Shown: piece by piece, positions 22,901 through 35,800 of the stretch
How positions within the stretch are numbered: the first letter of the stretch is position 1
Layout of the letters: each line of letters opens with the position of its first letter
From: Orbilia blumenaviensis
Taxonomy: Eukaryota > Ascomycota > Orbiliomycetes > Orbiliales > Orbiliaceae
Assembly: GCA_036872755.1 (NCBI GenBank)
Contig: JAVHNS010000011.1
Location: 496,001-560,000 of the forward strand
Direction of reading: 5' to 3'
Length of the DNA: 64,000 nt
Notes under the pieces: model-generated
Told to the model about the DNA's origin: nothing
Seen by the model: the letters and a program-made list of their open reading frames with translations, nothing else
Databases searched by the model: none
Program-made: the position numbers and the translations under genes

Positions 22901-25900
22901 GTGCGGCCTCGATCGAACTCCACGTATAGACCTAGCCGATTAAGTGGCCTTCAGTAGCTATAGCACCAAAAACACGCATATTCTCAATATAGTACCGAAC
23001 GTTGGCCTAGAAGCGGCCATTAGTGTTAACGCACTACGTATAAGAGGCCTTCGGAACACCAGGGTGTCCAAACCCGGGGACGAGTCCCGGATTGGTAACC
23101 ACAATAAATATTTCCTAGTTCTTATATATAGTCATATAATATTAAGATATATATAGTGATCTGCTGGTGTACGCCATATCACGATCTGTAAGTATGCGTG
23201 GTATGCTAGTGTACAATAGGAAAAAAATTCCAGAAACAAATATTTTTTCCACGGAAATGCAAATGTCTATAAAATAAGTAATTAATGATCTAAAGTAGCG
23301 AAAGTTGCACAACATATGCAGGCCGGCGCGTGCGGAATCGCCCGAGCAATGATTGATTTTTCTACGCACAATAGAACCAAGGCAAGTCCTTCCAAAGGGA
23401 AAGAGGAATAAATAAGCTTAAGACGCCTATTTAGGGTTTAAAAAGCTATCATTCGACCTGCATTGGCAGTCCGCTTTAATACTGTCGGCTCTCCTAGAAT
23501 GCATTTTTCAAGATGGAGATCTGTTATTTTAACATCGAATTCTTATCCAACTTCTTTAAAACCCATCATCGGGAATACGGCATGAAGCTGTAAAAGCATG
23601 CAGAGCTGGCTCGATCGTCGGTTATTAGTCCTGTTTTCAGCCGTACGCTACCTAAAAACTACAATTGCTTCCACTAGTAACAATGCATCCAAAACTCCGA
23701 GAGCTCAACGAGAACATTTCTTTTTGGAACACCGCTGTTCCTCAAGCCACATAACCCTGTTTGCCTACGATTTCCCTGCATTAGTGTTCTGAAACCCGCA
23801 TTTCATATTTCGGACAACCGCCTTGTAGCAACACTATCATGAGGCCCCAATGCGTGTAAAAACCGGCACATTAGTGGACGGCCTCACTGAGCAGAGACTC
23901 AATGGGATGCTGGCTTCAAAATCTTCTGGCAAGCATGAACATCACTCCGACAAATATCGGATTTTGCCAAGAATGTGTTTACAGGTGTTCCAATTTCCCG
24001 AGTGATGTTGACACTTGCGCTCGGAGATCTTTCAAAAGGATAGAGCTCCTTTCTAGAGCTATCCTGTACTGGAACGGAAAGATGAATCAAGACCCGAAAT
24101 ACAAATTTACGATCAGTTCCCTTTTGCGGGGTCATTTGCAAGCGTAAATAGCGCAAAAAGTTCCCTATAAAGAAAATACGTGGGCCACGCGCATATGCCG
24201 CTACCATTCTGAGGTGTGTAACCTTAGCTTAGCTTAGCCTTGTAGATACCAAACCGCCGATAAGCTAAAAGCTGCCTGGACAACTGGGATACTACAATTA
24301 ATGGGATACTAGTACTTACCTCCCCCCCAAATTTCGACACGAACTTACCTTCCCCCCCAAATTTCGACACGAACTCCCTTTTTCACCCCACCGCTAATGT
24401 TTTGGAGGGGCTGTCAATACCGCGATCAACGCCAAGATTGCATTGCATTGACGTAGCTTGGTATACGCTACAAACCCAGCTCCGCCAATCCTCGGACGGG
24501 CTCCATACGCACACATCCTGTACCTTCTTATTATGAAAAATCTTGATACAATACTAGTATCCAGGGCTTCTACTTTCCATGTGTCAAAACTAAGTACTCA
24601 GTAAACTCTATCATGATGAAATTCTGGGGGCGGCATGTTTAAGGAAGCTCTATACACATGCAAATGGAGCAGCTCCATTGTTGACCCGTTTGAGAACGGA
24701 ATGCGCCCAATCGAAGTCGAGGCTAGCTAGTTAGCGTGTATTCTGTGTCGCAGGTGCATATGCCCCAATGCTGGAACCTTAAGAAGTAGAAAAGCCACGG
24801 TCCTGAGGCTACAGGCTGCTCTGGACCATCAAATGTCAAGTGGTACCGATTGTGCAACCATATACTGCCTTGAGATATTAGATTGTAAAGAAACGTCCTG
24901 ATGCTTGAAAGGCTGAACTTAAGTACTTGTGGCTTGACAATGCAAGGCTTTCCAAGGCGAGGCTGGATGGACACCTGCAAGTCATCCCGATATAGTTAAG
25001 CCACTTCAACTAGACTTCCGACAGTTAGCTTTGGTGGGGACTCTATAACTCGCAAAGTATGTACATACTTAAAGTTCGTCGCAGTTAATCCGACACGTCG
25101 TGAAGAATAAAATTAATAGAGGGACTAAGCTAAGTACATATATTGTGGGTAGCCATTAATATTACATGGGCACAGGGGTGCTCCGGGAACCGGGCGGCCC
25201 AAGCAACCGAGACTGGCCTCCCCCCGGCTCCCTGGGATGGTGCCACGAACTAAACGCAACATGGCCAACGCGTCGGTTGGGTTGGTGCCTGAGCGCTGGA
25301 TATTATACCCGTTACGATATTTTATACCCCCCTGGCACCGATTGCAAGATATCACCACCAATCTATTGAGATTAGGTGGCATGGATTCTTGCCCTTCGTC
25401 CCGAAAGCCTATTTTTCTTCCCCAAATTAACGTGAACAGGCATGGTATTTTACCAAGAATAACAAATGGCCATGCAATCTCTGAACAAATAATTGGAGAT
25501 TACTCTGACGATGTCATGACCTCTATCCCTGCAACTCGCTGTATGTACGGATGTAGCCTGGAAACCTGTGATATCTTCTGCATGCATGTGTACCCCAGGT
25601 GTTTGGCTGGGAAAAGAAATAAAAATTAGTGATGCTTTATGCGTTAAATTTCATCATTAAATTTTACTTGTCAAGAGAAGGCTTGCTTATCCTCACGGCC
25701 AAGGATTGCTAATTCTTGACACAGCAAAAAACAGGATAAGAAAGAATATCAAGGCTTACGGAAAACCTTTAGTCTTTGGTCTTCCCACCATTTTACCCTC
25801 TTTGGGACTAATACTGAACCGTCTGGTCGTGTTTGGATTCCTCCAGATTTTTCTGCAGGTTAATGGGGGTTTCCGACCACTGTCCGTAGAACGACGCATC

Positions 25901-28380
25901 AAAACCCTTGGTTTCCCCGCCTGGAAAATGGTAAGAGGTCTCCAGTTTTATCGCGATGACTGCACGGAAGCTTTGTTCAAAGACGGCTATTTCTCCGTGT
26001 TTGTTGCAACCCCAAAGCTTCAAGGGAAACCAGGGGTCGGAAGCTGAGGGCTGGCTCTCATGCAGCGAAATAGTAATGATTCTCGAAAGATCCGCGAATT
26101 TCCTGCAAAGCGGGCTTCAATGTTCCGACATTAAGCTGAGTGGGTGCTTCGAAATTTCTGGAGGGAAAAGGCCTGTTCAACATGTTGTCTGCAGCCAAGA
26201 ACCGTTATATGGCATGCGATCCACACACAGCGGCAGAAAGCTGTTCTGGCGAGCCACTTAACTAAAATGGGCGGGCTGGTTTTGGGGGTTATGCTTTCTT
26301 CTTCCTCTAAATGTTTCCTCAACTGTTTCGAAGGTCGGAAATAATTGCATGGACTGGCGGGGGACCGGGAAACATGCATCTGTCACCGCAGAAAGAGGAG
26401 GTAAAGAACCAGCAGGATCCTTGAATATGTCGACAAAGGGTGGAGATCACAGCACATTTCAGACGTATACGCAAATGAGATATTCCGCCGGAACCAGGAA
26501 ATTCCTGTATAATAAATGTATTCCAACGAAGACGTGGGATGTGCGATACTCACTTCAAACCCACAACAACCGACGCTAGTGTGTCATTAATTATAAGACA
26601 GATTCCTAAATGTGCAGGCCATGTCGACGTCAAAAGACAAATAGATGCGTAACCGAAGTAGGCAAAAGCTCAGCTGTGTGGGTGAGAATGTACTGTATTT
26701 CTGCGTATGTACACGGATGAGGGTTGCAATCGGCGATACTATTGCGTTCAGGTTCGTTGCGATAGGTTTTGAGTCAGGGCAGACGCCTTATTTGAGGGGA
26801 ATCCACAAGAGGGCAAAACCAACCGTCGCCGCCAGATGTAGATGGCTTCTGGTCCCATCTACGTCAACATGCTATCCCTTGACGCTGCAGGGATAGTGCG
26901 GCCTGTCCCTAGGATCAAATAAATGGTACGTTTCCTTATTTTTTCGACCATCAGGCCATGATACGAAAAACCAGTGGTCCAGAAGGGTTCTACCGCTCTT
27001 ATACCTTACACCCTGAATAGTTCGAAACGAGGGGCTGAACCCAAAGACCTTGTTGTAACTGTGAAAGTTTCTGTAAGCTCGGCCTGCAGGGCGGCTAGGT
27101 CGAAGAGAACGGCTAATAAAAAAATTTTTTATTTTTTTCCTCCCTCCCACTTGATCTTGTACCGCGGATATCTCGCTCCTGCAAAAACAAGCAAGGGAAT
27201 TGACTATACAATTGAATAGCTGAGCTCAGCATAGTGGAGAGAATGGGGAGAGGAAGAAGCAAACCAGAGAAGGTATGGATCGACAAGACAGTCGACATCG
27301 AGGACGTCTGACAGGGTGTAAAATATTTAAGCACTATAAGCGATGGTGTTAATATTAATATAATATTGTTCTAACATGTATTAGTCTTACCACGGAATCC
27401 AAACCATGATTTAATGATTTAGGTTTCCGTTTTTTGTGATCGCTTATGCAATCGAAGACTCTTTTAGCAGAAAAAAAAAAGGTGCGACACATCCACACAG
27501 GGACTGTATTGTTTACCGGAAGCAACCTGTCTATCAACCTCGGCCAAATTTACTTATGCTGGCACAGGAACCCACCATGACATGATTCATGCTGAGATGT
27601 TCTACGGATTCAGCCCTTCAGCCTTAACTGTATCAGGTACTTGTCTGAAAAATCTTTTTCAACCGGCTGGATTTAAATACGTATAGAGATTATGGCTCAC
27701 CCAACCTGGCCCATGTTTGTACCCACCGCCTCTACCACCTACGTTCTACGTTATGCACATGGATAGACTCTTGTAGGGAAATTTGAACTCTAAGAATTCC
27801 GTAAAGATGTTGCTCTGTTTACTATGCATGTAGCCTCCCATTGATCCACTTAAAAAGTAAAAAAAAAAGAAAACCGAACCCCTTTACAGATCGGGGTACA
27901 CATGCGAACCATGCACTATGGTTGGTTCCTTTAGCAGGTTGAGATGAGATATGACTGCCCCTAAAAACTTCGGAGGCGACTTTCGAAGAGATTTACCCAA
28001 ACGACAAGGCAACAAGTAAACGTATGAAAAGCATGGGGAATATGGGTTGAAGAAAACTTGAAAACAACAGCAAAATATCAAAGCAAGGCCTAAAAGCAAG
28101 GAATAAAGGGGAAAAGGCAAAGAATAAAAGAGAAAAGAAAAAAAAGTCATAAACGCCCCTGGCCGTGTAAAAAGTCCCAAGAAAGAAATATACAAGATTT
28201 GTGAAATCAAATCATCACTAAAAAAAAACAAATCCCGAAGGAAACAAAGCTCAACCCGCCATTATGCATGATCTCCTGTCGAAATAAGATATTTAAAAAG
28301 AATAAATCAATGTAATAAATCAGCAAGGAACGTAGGATTATCAGCCGATGTTATCGCTCTAGTGGTCGAAACGTATGATA
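19923..28380. other. 8.4-kb gene-poor region
   Basis: No gene I can support. Short frames (for example 24723-24980 minus, 25237-25629 plus, 25706-26047 plus, 26872-27150 minus) have no recognisable domain and are not linked by convincing splice sites. Most could be remnants or chance. A short tandem duplication lies at 24314-24372. The right end (27.9-28.4 kb) probably includes the Myb gene's 3' UTR. Confidence 0.5.
24314..24372. repeat. Tandem duplication, about 29-30 bp x 2
   Basis: Unit 24314-24342 is repeated at 24343-24372 with one extra T before the C run. Each unit ends AAATTTCGACACGA. A recent local duplication with no coding context. Confidence 0.85.
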
Positions 28381-28791
28381 CTAGGGATGTGGGTGTTTCG
28401 GAGGTAAAGTTTGGTATGGGCTTTGAAGATTCTGGTATCTTTCTGGGTTCGATTCGAATGGTAAAGGTAGGTGGTGCTGCGCTGGTCTGTGTAGCGGCGG
28501 AATCAAAGGCTGCTGCTGCTGCTGTTGCTGTTGCTGCTGTTGCTGCTGCTGATGTGGCATAGGTTGTGACATCGGCTGAGACATCGGCTGCGGTATGGAT
28601 TGAGGCAGAGTCTGTGACATTGAGTGTGGCATAGATTGCGGCATGGGTTGGCCCATAGGCTGTTGCTCGCGGTTGTCTGTCTGGTTGTCTCTTTGATCGA
28701 AGGAAATGGAGCCTTCGTTATCCCCGACAGGAAATCCTTCGTGAGAAGGGGAGTAACTCCCCTCCTCGGACTTCCCGTCAGGGTCGGCTAG
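28381..28791 (-). other. Candidate stop-codon-readthrough extension of the Myb protein
   Basis: Immediately after the TGA at 28792-28794 the same frame stays open for 136 codons and stops with TAG at 28381. The sequence is protein-like: an acidic/Ser-rich part (KSEEGSYSPSHEGFPVGDNE), then repeated MPQS/MSQP units, a run of 14 Gln encoded by mixed CAG and CAA, and a Pro/His/Leu-rich end. The stop context is TGA-CTA-G, the established efficient readthrough context in fungi and animals. Readthrough would give a 430-aa protein from the ATG at 29735. An alternative is an 81-nt in-frame intron (28788-28868) with the weak donor GTTTGA, but it would delete conserved SANT-2 residues. Confidence 0.6.
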
Positions 28792-29735
28792 TCAAATGCT
28801 TATCTCTTTTGATTTCTCCCTGCAAGCAGCTGGGGAGAAACCGTTCCCGACCTTGGCAGAGATCAAACGCCATCTGTCGTTTTCGTACTCCTGCATGGCA
28901 TTCCTTAGTCGTTGAATCTACATGGGAAAGTTAGTTTAACTCCGGACGTAAGACAAAATTTTATTAATACGATTCATACCGTATCCTCTGTCCATTGCGT
29001 CGTTTTCGCCTTTAGCTTCGTGCAATATCGCACCTGTAGTGTCCCAGATGACCGACCAGGGAAAAATTCAGCAATTTGCTTCCATGTCAAGGCCCGATTC
29101 TCTTTAAGTTCTAACAACAGCGCATCGTCTTCTGGTGTGAACTTGAGTTTTGGACCCCTTGGGCGAGGCATAGGCATAGGCATTCCGGGGGCCCCAACTG
29201 CTGTTGTCATAGATGGTGCGCCATGTGACATGTGAGGTGATCCAGGAATAGGTCCTAGCATTGGAGGGCCGCCTTGACTCTGTCTCAAAGGCTCTATCGG
29301 TGATAAATGGCCTTGGTTTCCGAGCCCCGTTGGCGCAAACATTTGGGCTGACGGTTGTCCAGGAGTTTGCAGTGTTGGGGGGCCTCCCAAGAGACTACCA
29401 GGTCCACCCATTGGCATAGACGTTCTGCCAAGTAGGTCTTCAAAATCTGGTCTTTGCATTTTGAGCGGTGGCGGCTGGTCGGGATGATGATATCCATTAT
29501 GATTTGGCAGTTGGTGATGGTGGTGATGGTGACCGTGCTGTGCTTGTAGCTGATGATTCGCATGGTCTACATCATCTTCATCCATATCATGAAACGTTCG
29601 GCTACGGGGCTTCGTAGCCGACGAATGTGGTGTGTGATTTGGTGTCAAAGTGTAATGATCAGCGTGAGGCAGATGGCCGCCCATATTGCCATTGTTGGAA
29701 TGGGGTCCTCCCTGGTGAATAGGTTGATACTGCAT
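28792..29735 (-). CDS. Two-SANT Myb-like transcriptional regulator
   Basis: Exons 28980-29735 and 28792-28917 (293 aa). The intron has donor GTATGA and acceptor TGTAG. The N-terminal 190 residues are low complexity: Gln, His, Pro, Met and Gly, with a His run (HHHHHH). SANT/Myb repeat 1 spans about residues 194-248 (KFTPEDDALLLELKE, LTWKQIAEFFPGRSSGTLQVRY). Repeat 2 spans about 253-290 (NDRWRLISAKVGNGFSPAAC). This pairing is typical of fungal Myb regulators, nuclear DNA-binding proteins. The start is unsure: the frame is open and protein-like for 45 codons further upstream (to 29870) without an ATG, so an upstream exon may exist. The stop is TGA in a readthrough context and is followed by a long open frame. 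The promoter side faces about 10 kb without genes. Confidence 0.85.
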
Positions 29736-32700
29736 TGAAGGATTGCTAAATTCCGTCAGTGGAAGTTGACTAGGCGGACTGGCTACGTTTGACTTTGGAA
29801 ACGAAGGACTGAAGTGTTCGTTGATAGGCGATCGCCAAAATTCAGGCTGGCGAATACTGAAGAGAGGCACCGTCTCGCCTCTGGATATTTGGACAGCCAG
29901 GTTTTAAAATAATTGGGGAAGTCTGCCAAAGTCGAAACTTTGGAAGACTTGATCCGTCTGGGAAAAAAACTAGATGAAGAAGTCGAAGCGCGGGTGCGAG
30001 CCGGGAAAAGAAAGCTGGCCAAAAGTTATCCTTTTTTTCTTCTTTCTTTCTCAATGATCCTTGAGTAGAACTTCCAAGAAGCTTAACTCCTGTGAACCTT
30101 TCAAGCTAGGTATTTGTTATGAGGAGGTCAGATGAATAAAGAGGGGGCTCGAGCCTGTCGTTTCCGTCAGTTTCTTTGATTCTCGTCGAATACACGCCGC
30201 AGCTGCAATCAAATACACACACACAGTCTCTTCCCAATAACAAGGCTGTGCGGAGAATAGTCGATTCGAAGATAAACAAAGCAAAGGGATTGGCCGAAGT
30301 ATATATCGGACGACGAGGGCGCCAGACTTTGGACTTGGGTGTATTAAATGGTAAGGATGGCAATATCCCAGCGAACAAGCCAGAACCAAATAATAAGGGA
30401 AGGTCTGGAGAGGTCAGATCAGGAAGTACAAAAAAAAAAAGATGGTTTCGGGGACAAGAGATGTACTATTATAGGTTTTCCCTTTTATTGTGTATAAAAC
30501 GGAAAATAAGCAACCAGAGCGATGCTTAAGTGCGACTGATAAAAAACGGCCGCGGGAGGCTTTGTGCGGTTTTTGTGTGTCCCAGCTGGGTATTTTTTTC
30601 TTGTTTCTTCCCCGATGGGATTATATTGCTTTGACAGCAGCTTAATTCGAACGGCAGGCAAGAGAGCAGGGAGGGCAAGGCAGAGCAAGGGAGGGGAAAC
30701 TTTAGCACCAGTTCCGTTTGATGCCAAAGGGGCCAAAAAGGGAGGGCGACTGATACTGTTTCTTTCCTTTTGATGATTCTTGCTGTCAGGAAAAAGGAGC
30801 AGAGGTATAAGATATAAGTCATATAGTCGCTCGGCCCGTTGATTTCTCCACCTGAAGCTTGCCACACCAAAAAGCATTTTTGTACATGTATCCGTCAGTC
30901 GACGAAAGGAAAGGTGCCCTCTCTGCAAATATGGTACCAGGTTGGTTCGATTTGCCGGCAAGTGCAGGATCCGGAGTGCATGGTGACGGTGGAATAAAGC
31001 TTGCCAGGGAGGCTGTCTTGGGCTAGCTGGATCCCGGGGTCGTTCGCACCAGGGGACTCTGTTCTTCTCCGGTCATTCAAGGAAATCACAAGGTTTAGTT
31101 GTTCGTTTAGAACCCGATTAATTATTTGGATCCGAATTAAGACGCTTAACAAGCAAGCGAATAACTTAGGTCGGTTTAGCTCAACCACTATTGGATCGAA
31201 GATATCAGATTGGGAAGTTCGGAATCGCGAAAGAACAGAATTCCCTGTCTTCTTCGTCCAATCTTCGATATCTCGAAAGTGGAATTCTTCGAAATCCGAA
31301 TTCGATCCCGCAAGTATGGCTTCTGAAAAAAAGGTAAAAAAAATTAAAAATTGAGAAAATTGTCAACTAAAAGGAAAAGAAAAAAGTAGAGTGAAAAAAT
31401 AAGAAGAAAAGAAAAAACTCTGCAGCCCGACCGGGTGTATTCAAACACGCCAGTCAGTCAGTTTGGCGAAGTGTTGTTGTGAAATCTGAGGTTAACGGGA
31501 TTTGAAAATAAGAGACTCTTTATTTTTTTTTTTTTTTAGACATCCCTGATATAAAACATACGGAGTAGACATACATACATCAGTGCGGCATGCAACAGGG
31601 GAACTTTCTGTGAAGCAAGAAACAAACCTTGCGGCCAAAGCTTCGTTTGCTCCCCAACGGCATGGAAAATTGGAATTACGGAATACATACGAAAGCTAGT
31701 GGGATGTGACTGCCAGCAGCAAAAGCAAAAGGAAGGAAACATGTGCATACACTTGGGGGGTCGTGGTCGCGGTGGGTCAGAGGGGACCGGCTGCCTCAGG
31801 GAGGCTTCCAGGGACAAGGGTAGAAAACAGATATGCAAGAGAAACGACCTGTCAAGGCTGGGGCCGCTCACTGTGTGAAGCCAAGTTGCTAACGTTGAAA
31901 GATACCAGGAACATCCTGTTTCGGCCCACAATCAAATATCCAGTGATTGGAGGGAGAGGACAAACAAACCATCAGCTTGGACATTTGATATCGCCAATTC
32001 CTAACCATCAATAATTAATTGAAAAGACGGCAGAAGAGGCAGAGGTGTCAGAACGGCTAGCTATCCTTTAGTTCACGACATCCCTCAGGGAGGAAAAAAA
32101 GAGGCGATCGCAATTGCAAAATGGCCCCCCAAATCGCCGAATCGAAGCCTTTGCTTTCAAACGGGTTAACCACTATTTCCGTCCTTTCTTGATTCCCAGC
32201 TAGACCTTATGCGGCCTAAGAATCGCTTAGATGATGGCAAGGAGCGAACATGGCGCCTCGAAAACATTCTGTGTTGGAGTTGCAGTCGAAAGCCCACTTT
32301 CTCCATCATCCTGTGACTGGCTGCGGATTCATCTGGTTTGAACTTGCTCGCGAGAGAAAACCTCTGGGCCCGTGGCAAGCCGATCCTTTGGTACATTACA
32401 TGCACATGGCGTGTGGATACTGCAAATACTGATGTTCCGGTTCATCGTTCAACAACAAGCGCTGGGCCTGGACGGCTGAAACCATGCAGAATATGACATT
32501 CGGTCGCCAATTGAGTTAGATAACTCCACATGAAGCTGGAGAACATGTGAATTGAAATTAGTTGAGCATCGCTGTCTGGATATGGTCAGTCTTTCGACCA
32601 GATCAGACCAAGGATAAGGGAAGTAGGAGTCGGTGAGAGATTGCAAAAATGAACGAGCCCTTCAGAATTTCAAATTTATGAGGGCTCCGTTGCATGCGAT

Positions 32701-32836
32701 CCTGGCCTGGGAGAAGAGGATGTCATTTACAGATTCGTCAATACGTATACCCGAAATTATGTAATATTCACGATCGGTGGGCTTTCTTCTTTCTTTCTCG
32801 AAGTTGTCATTTCATGCAGGGCCGGGTGGGCAATGG

Positions 32837-32865
<29 letters not shown>
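32837..32865. repeat. Homopolymer A29
   Basis: Twenty-nine consecutive A in the long gene-free region. Confidence 0.95.
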
Positions 32866-32867
<2 letters not shown>

Positions 32868-35800
32868 AAGCTAGTGCCACCCCCCAGGTTCTCACCCCCC
32901 CATGGGTAATCCCATGAGCTCTTTCGTATGAGTTGAGTATTTCCGGTAAAAGCACGGGCGTCCGTTTGTGCGGGTGGATTACCACATGGAGTTTGGCTGC
33001 CAAAGCGGAAAACTGGTGGGTGCGAGTGGTGACGGGTCCATTTTGTTTTTCTGGATAGCCTTCCCAGCACCCTTGTCCCTGGAACTCCCACACCAAGCAC
33101 GGTTCACAATTTGTGTGGGTATCAGGCTTCGAAATAGCCCGAAGACGGTTGGAAAATATGTGTACATTAACATATGCACAAGGGCCATTCGCAGAGCTTA
33201 CATGCGAGTGCGTAGGTGTGAGTGTGTGAGTGAAAGCGTGTGCGTGTGCGAATGAGAAGAGCACTTTTGTTGATAGGGAAGTAGGTAACTTATTTGACCA
33301 ACAGAAAGTGGTGCATGTTATTTCGTGTTCGTTCCATAGAACCATTCAGCTGGGTGAAGGCGAAATTGGCAACCTGTTTGGCCACGGATAATAGACGATC
33401 ATCCTGGGACCCAGGAGCATGTCTACGGATTAATCAGACCTTAGCAAGCACCCTTCTCGCAGCGCTGCAGGCATTTACCCCGATGCGACCACAATGGCTC
33501 AATCTGAGAGGTCCTTGAACTCGGCCTCCTGCACCTGCTTTCGCACCAGAGCTAGGAGATCAGCAATCATCAGTCAAGTTTAACATCAAGCTCCAGTATC
33601 ATGACCAGAAAAAATAAATAAAAGGAATAAAAACCTACTCTAACCACCTTCGGTGTTTCCTCCGTACCTTCTCCATCCTTCTTTTTTTAAACCGCGTTAT
33701 AAAAAATGATTTCGACCGTTAATTGTTGCGTGATGAAGGCCGAATTCGAAATTTTGGGGCCTTCAATAAAGAAAAGAAAAATACCACGTTGTTTCTTACG
33801 ACTCTCTTCAACGCCAAGACTCGGTGAATGCCAACCTGCATGGCTCCGTATTGGGTTATTCACTTACGAGGCTTGATTGGGCTATTGTTCTTTGCCCTGA
33901 CGCTCACCAATAACGGTTTGTTTCATCGTTTACCGCTTGACCAAGAGTTTGGTAGTCGGGAGCACAGACGCCGGATACCTTTTCTTACTCTTTCCCACCC
34001 CGCCTTCCTCCCCCAAAACGCGAACGTGCACCAGGGACGAGAAGCGGGAGATGCCATGAAACTTTGAATGTGCTAAGAGAAAGGACCAAAAAAAACCATG
34101 AGAGTTGAACAAACCCCATCCCGCCTGAGGGGGTTGATGTGATAAACCATACTTGTGAGAGTTTCAAGTCCACCATTAGCTTAGTTCTTTTTTTGAACCC
34201 CGGGCACCAGCCCTCACTTTTGTCCATGGCATGGCATCATCTGACTCGATTTTATGGTTAACCTCCTGATTTATAGCAAACCTCAACTAATAACCACCGA
34301 TTTCTGCAATAGATTATGCAGGAACAAAAAAACAGACACCAAAGGTTAAACAGCCGTCGACGCATAATAGGCCGAATTATACCGAAGATCTGGGGTTCAT
34401 ATTGGCTATAAACGTGTTAATAAGAGCCGACGATAAAGTACCGCAGAAATGATCGAACCATTGGTATCGAATATGTAGCATGTTCGAAGTTAAGCTATAA
34501 TATATATACCGACAAGGTCTGGGTATTCAAGGGTAAAGTCCTGGCACTGCATGTCATGGTTGCTCATAGCCAATATACAGCTAGCCGATTTTGCGACAGC
34601 ACCATCGTTTCGTCAAAGATAGAATAGAAATATAGCACATTACTCAAGTTTCTGTCGAGATTCTTCCATATCATCACTCTGTGAGACATCAGGGTCCATC
34701 ATTCTAGATGTTTTCGAAACGTTCTGCGGCTCACAACCAAGTACCATTCCCACATAATATCTTTCCCACCCACCACTCATTTTCCTAAGTATACGCATTA
34801 TTCATGATTTCAAAATTAAGTTTTTTCTCCCTTTCCTTATCGCTTCTGATATTTACCGAGGGTTTTTGCCGAGAGGCCAAAAAAACAAAACCTGCATAAG
34901 CCCAGCGTTTAGAAGAAAAACTATCTGATCGCCTTGACCGTGCGCAACTCTACTATCGCGATGAACCGAATCGCCTCCATCTCATGCACAATACAATCTC
35001 GGTGCCTGGGGAGGGCACACACAAACGCGGTACCAAGGTTGAGGGGAGCACAAAAAAAAACGGCAAATTCCATCAGGTTAGCTGCGTTGCTCGATAGCTA
35101 AACCATTGGCCATGGTTCAAACGGCACTGACGTATGTGATGATCGCCTCCGCAGCTTGCGAAAAGGCTGTTGGTGAAGGGGGTCGCTCGGACGATTAGCT
35201 AATATAATAGTTTCGCGGCGGGAGCTCTAAGCGGGTCACCGGGAACGGCTGGTCACCCGAATTTCGCGAAAACTTTGGTCCTCAACACTTGATATTGGAG
35301 CGTTCGTCCGCGTCCGGTCCGCGGTTTGTAGAAACCAGATATCTTTTGGATGTGGGAAAAGCTGAAAAGAAAAAGTTGTCGGCTCGTGTCCCGAAACCAG
35401 AGTGCTTAAAAAAGAATGCGGGACCCAAGCTCCAAACACAATTGAGAAACGCTCGGGTGTCTTTTCCGTGTGTCTTGCCTCGATTAAAATCGCTTATGCA
35501 GCCCTTAAGCTGCCCCCTCTTTCGTGAGACAGCTAGTCCAAGGGCTTGTTTGTGATAGTAAACTCCAACGTTTGAAGTTGTGTTGCAGGTTTTAGAATCG
35601 AACGATATCAGGTTGTGAATGTTTTATACTCCGTGGAGAAACAATTACTAGTGGTTTCTAAGTCTGCAAGTCGGCGTTTTCAGAGGCTCTTTGAGTTATA
35701 ATGAGTGTTTCTAATTTTATACGAGGAGGCTGCGTACTATATCTACATTCATCTAATCAATCACACTTTGAAAGTTTGGAATCCATGGGCCGCATCCAAT

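Noticed and set aside
24200..24245. Repeated GCTTAGCTTAGC as a telomere-like or CRISPR-like array
   Set aside because: Only a few short units with no spacers; a simple microsatellite. CRISPR arrays are not expected in fungal nuclear DNA.
26872..27150. Minus-strand frame with a basic start as a possible transposon fragment
   Set aside because: No integrase, transposase or reverse-transcriptase motif, and no terminal repeats around it.
28362..28562. Plus-strand Ala-rich frame opposite the Q-rich tail
   Set aside because: Poly-Ala is the reverse-frame shadow of the CAG/CAA run that encodes Gln on the other strand.
31318..31354. ATGGCTTCTGAAAAAAAG followed by GTAAAA as the first exon of a gene
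   Set aside because: No convincing acceptor or downstream coding exon could be found.
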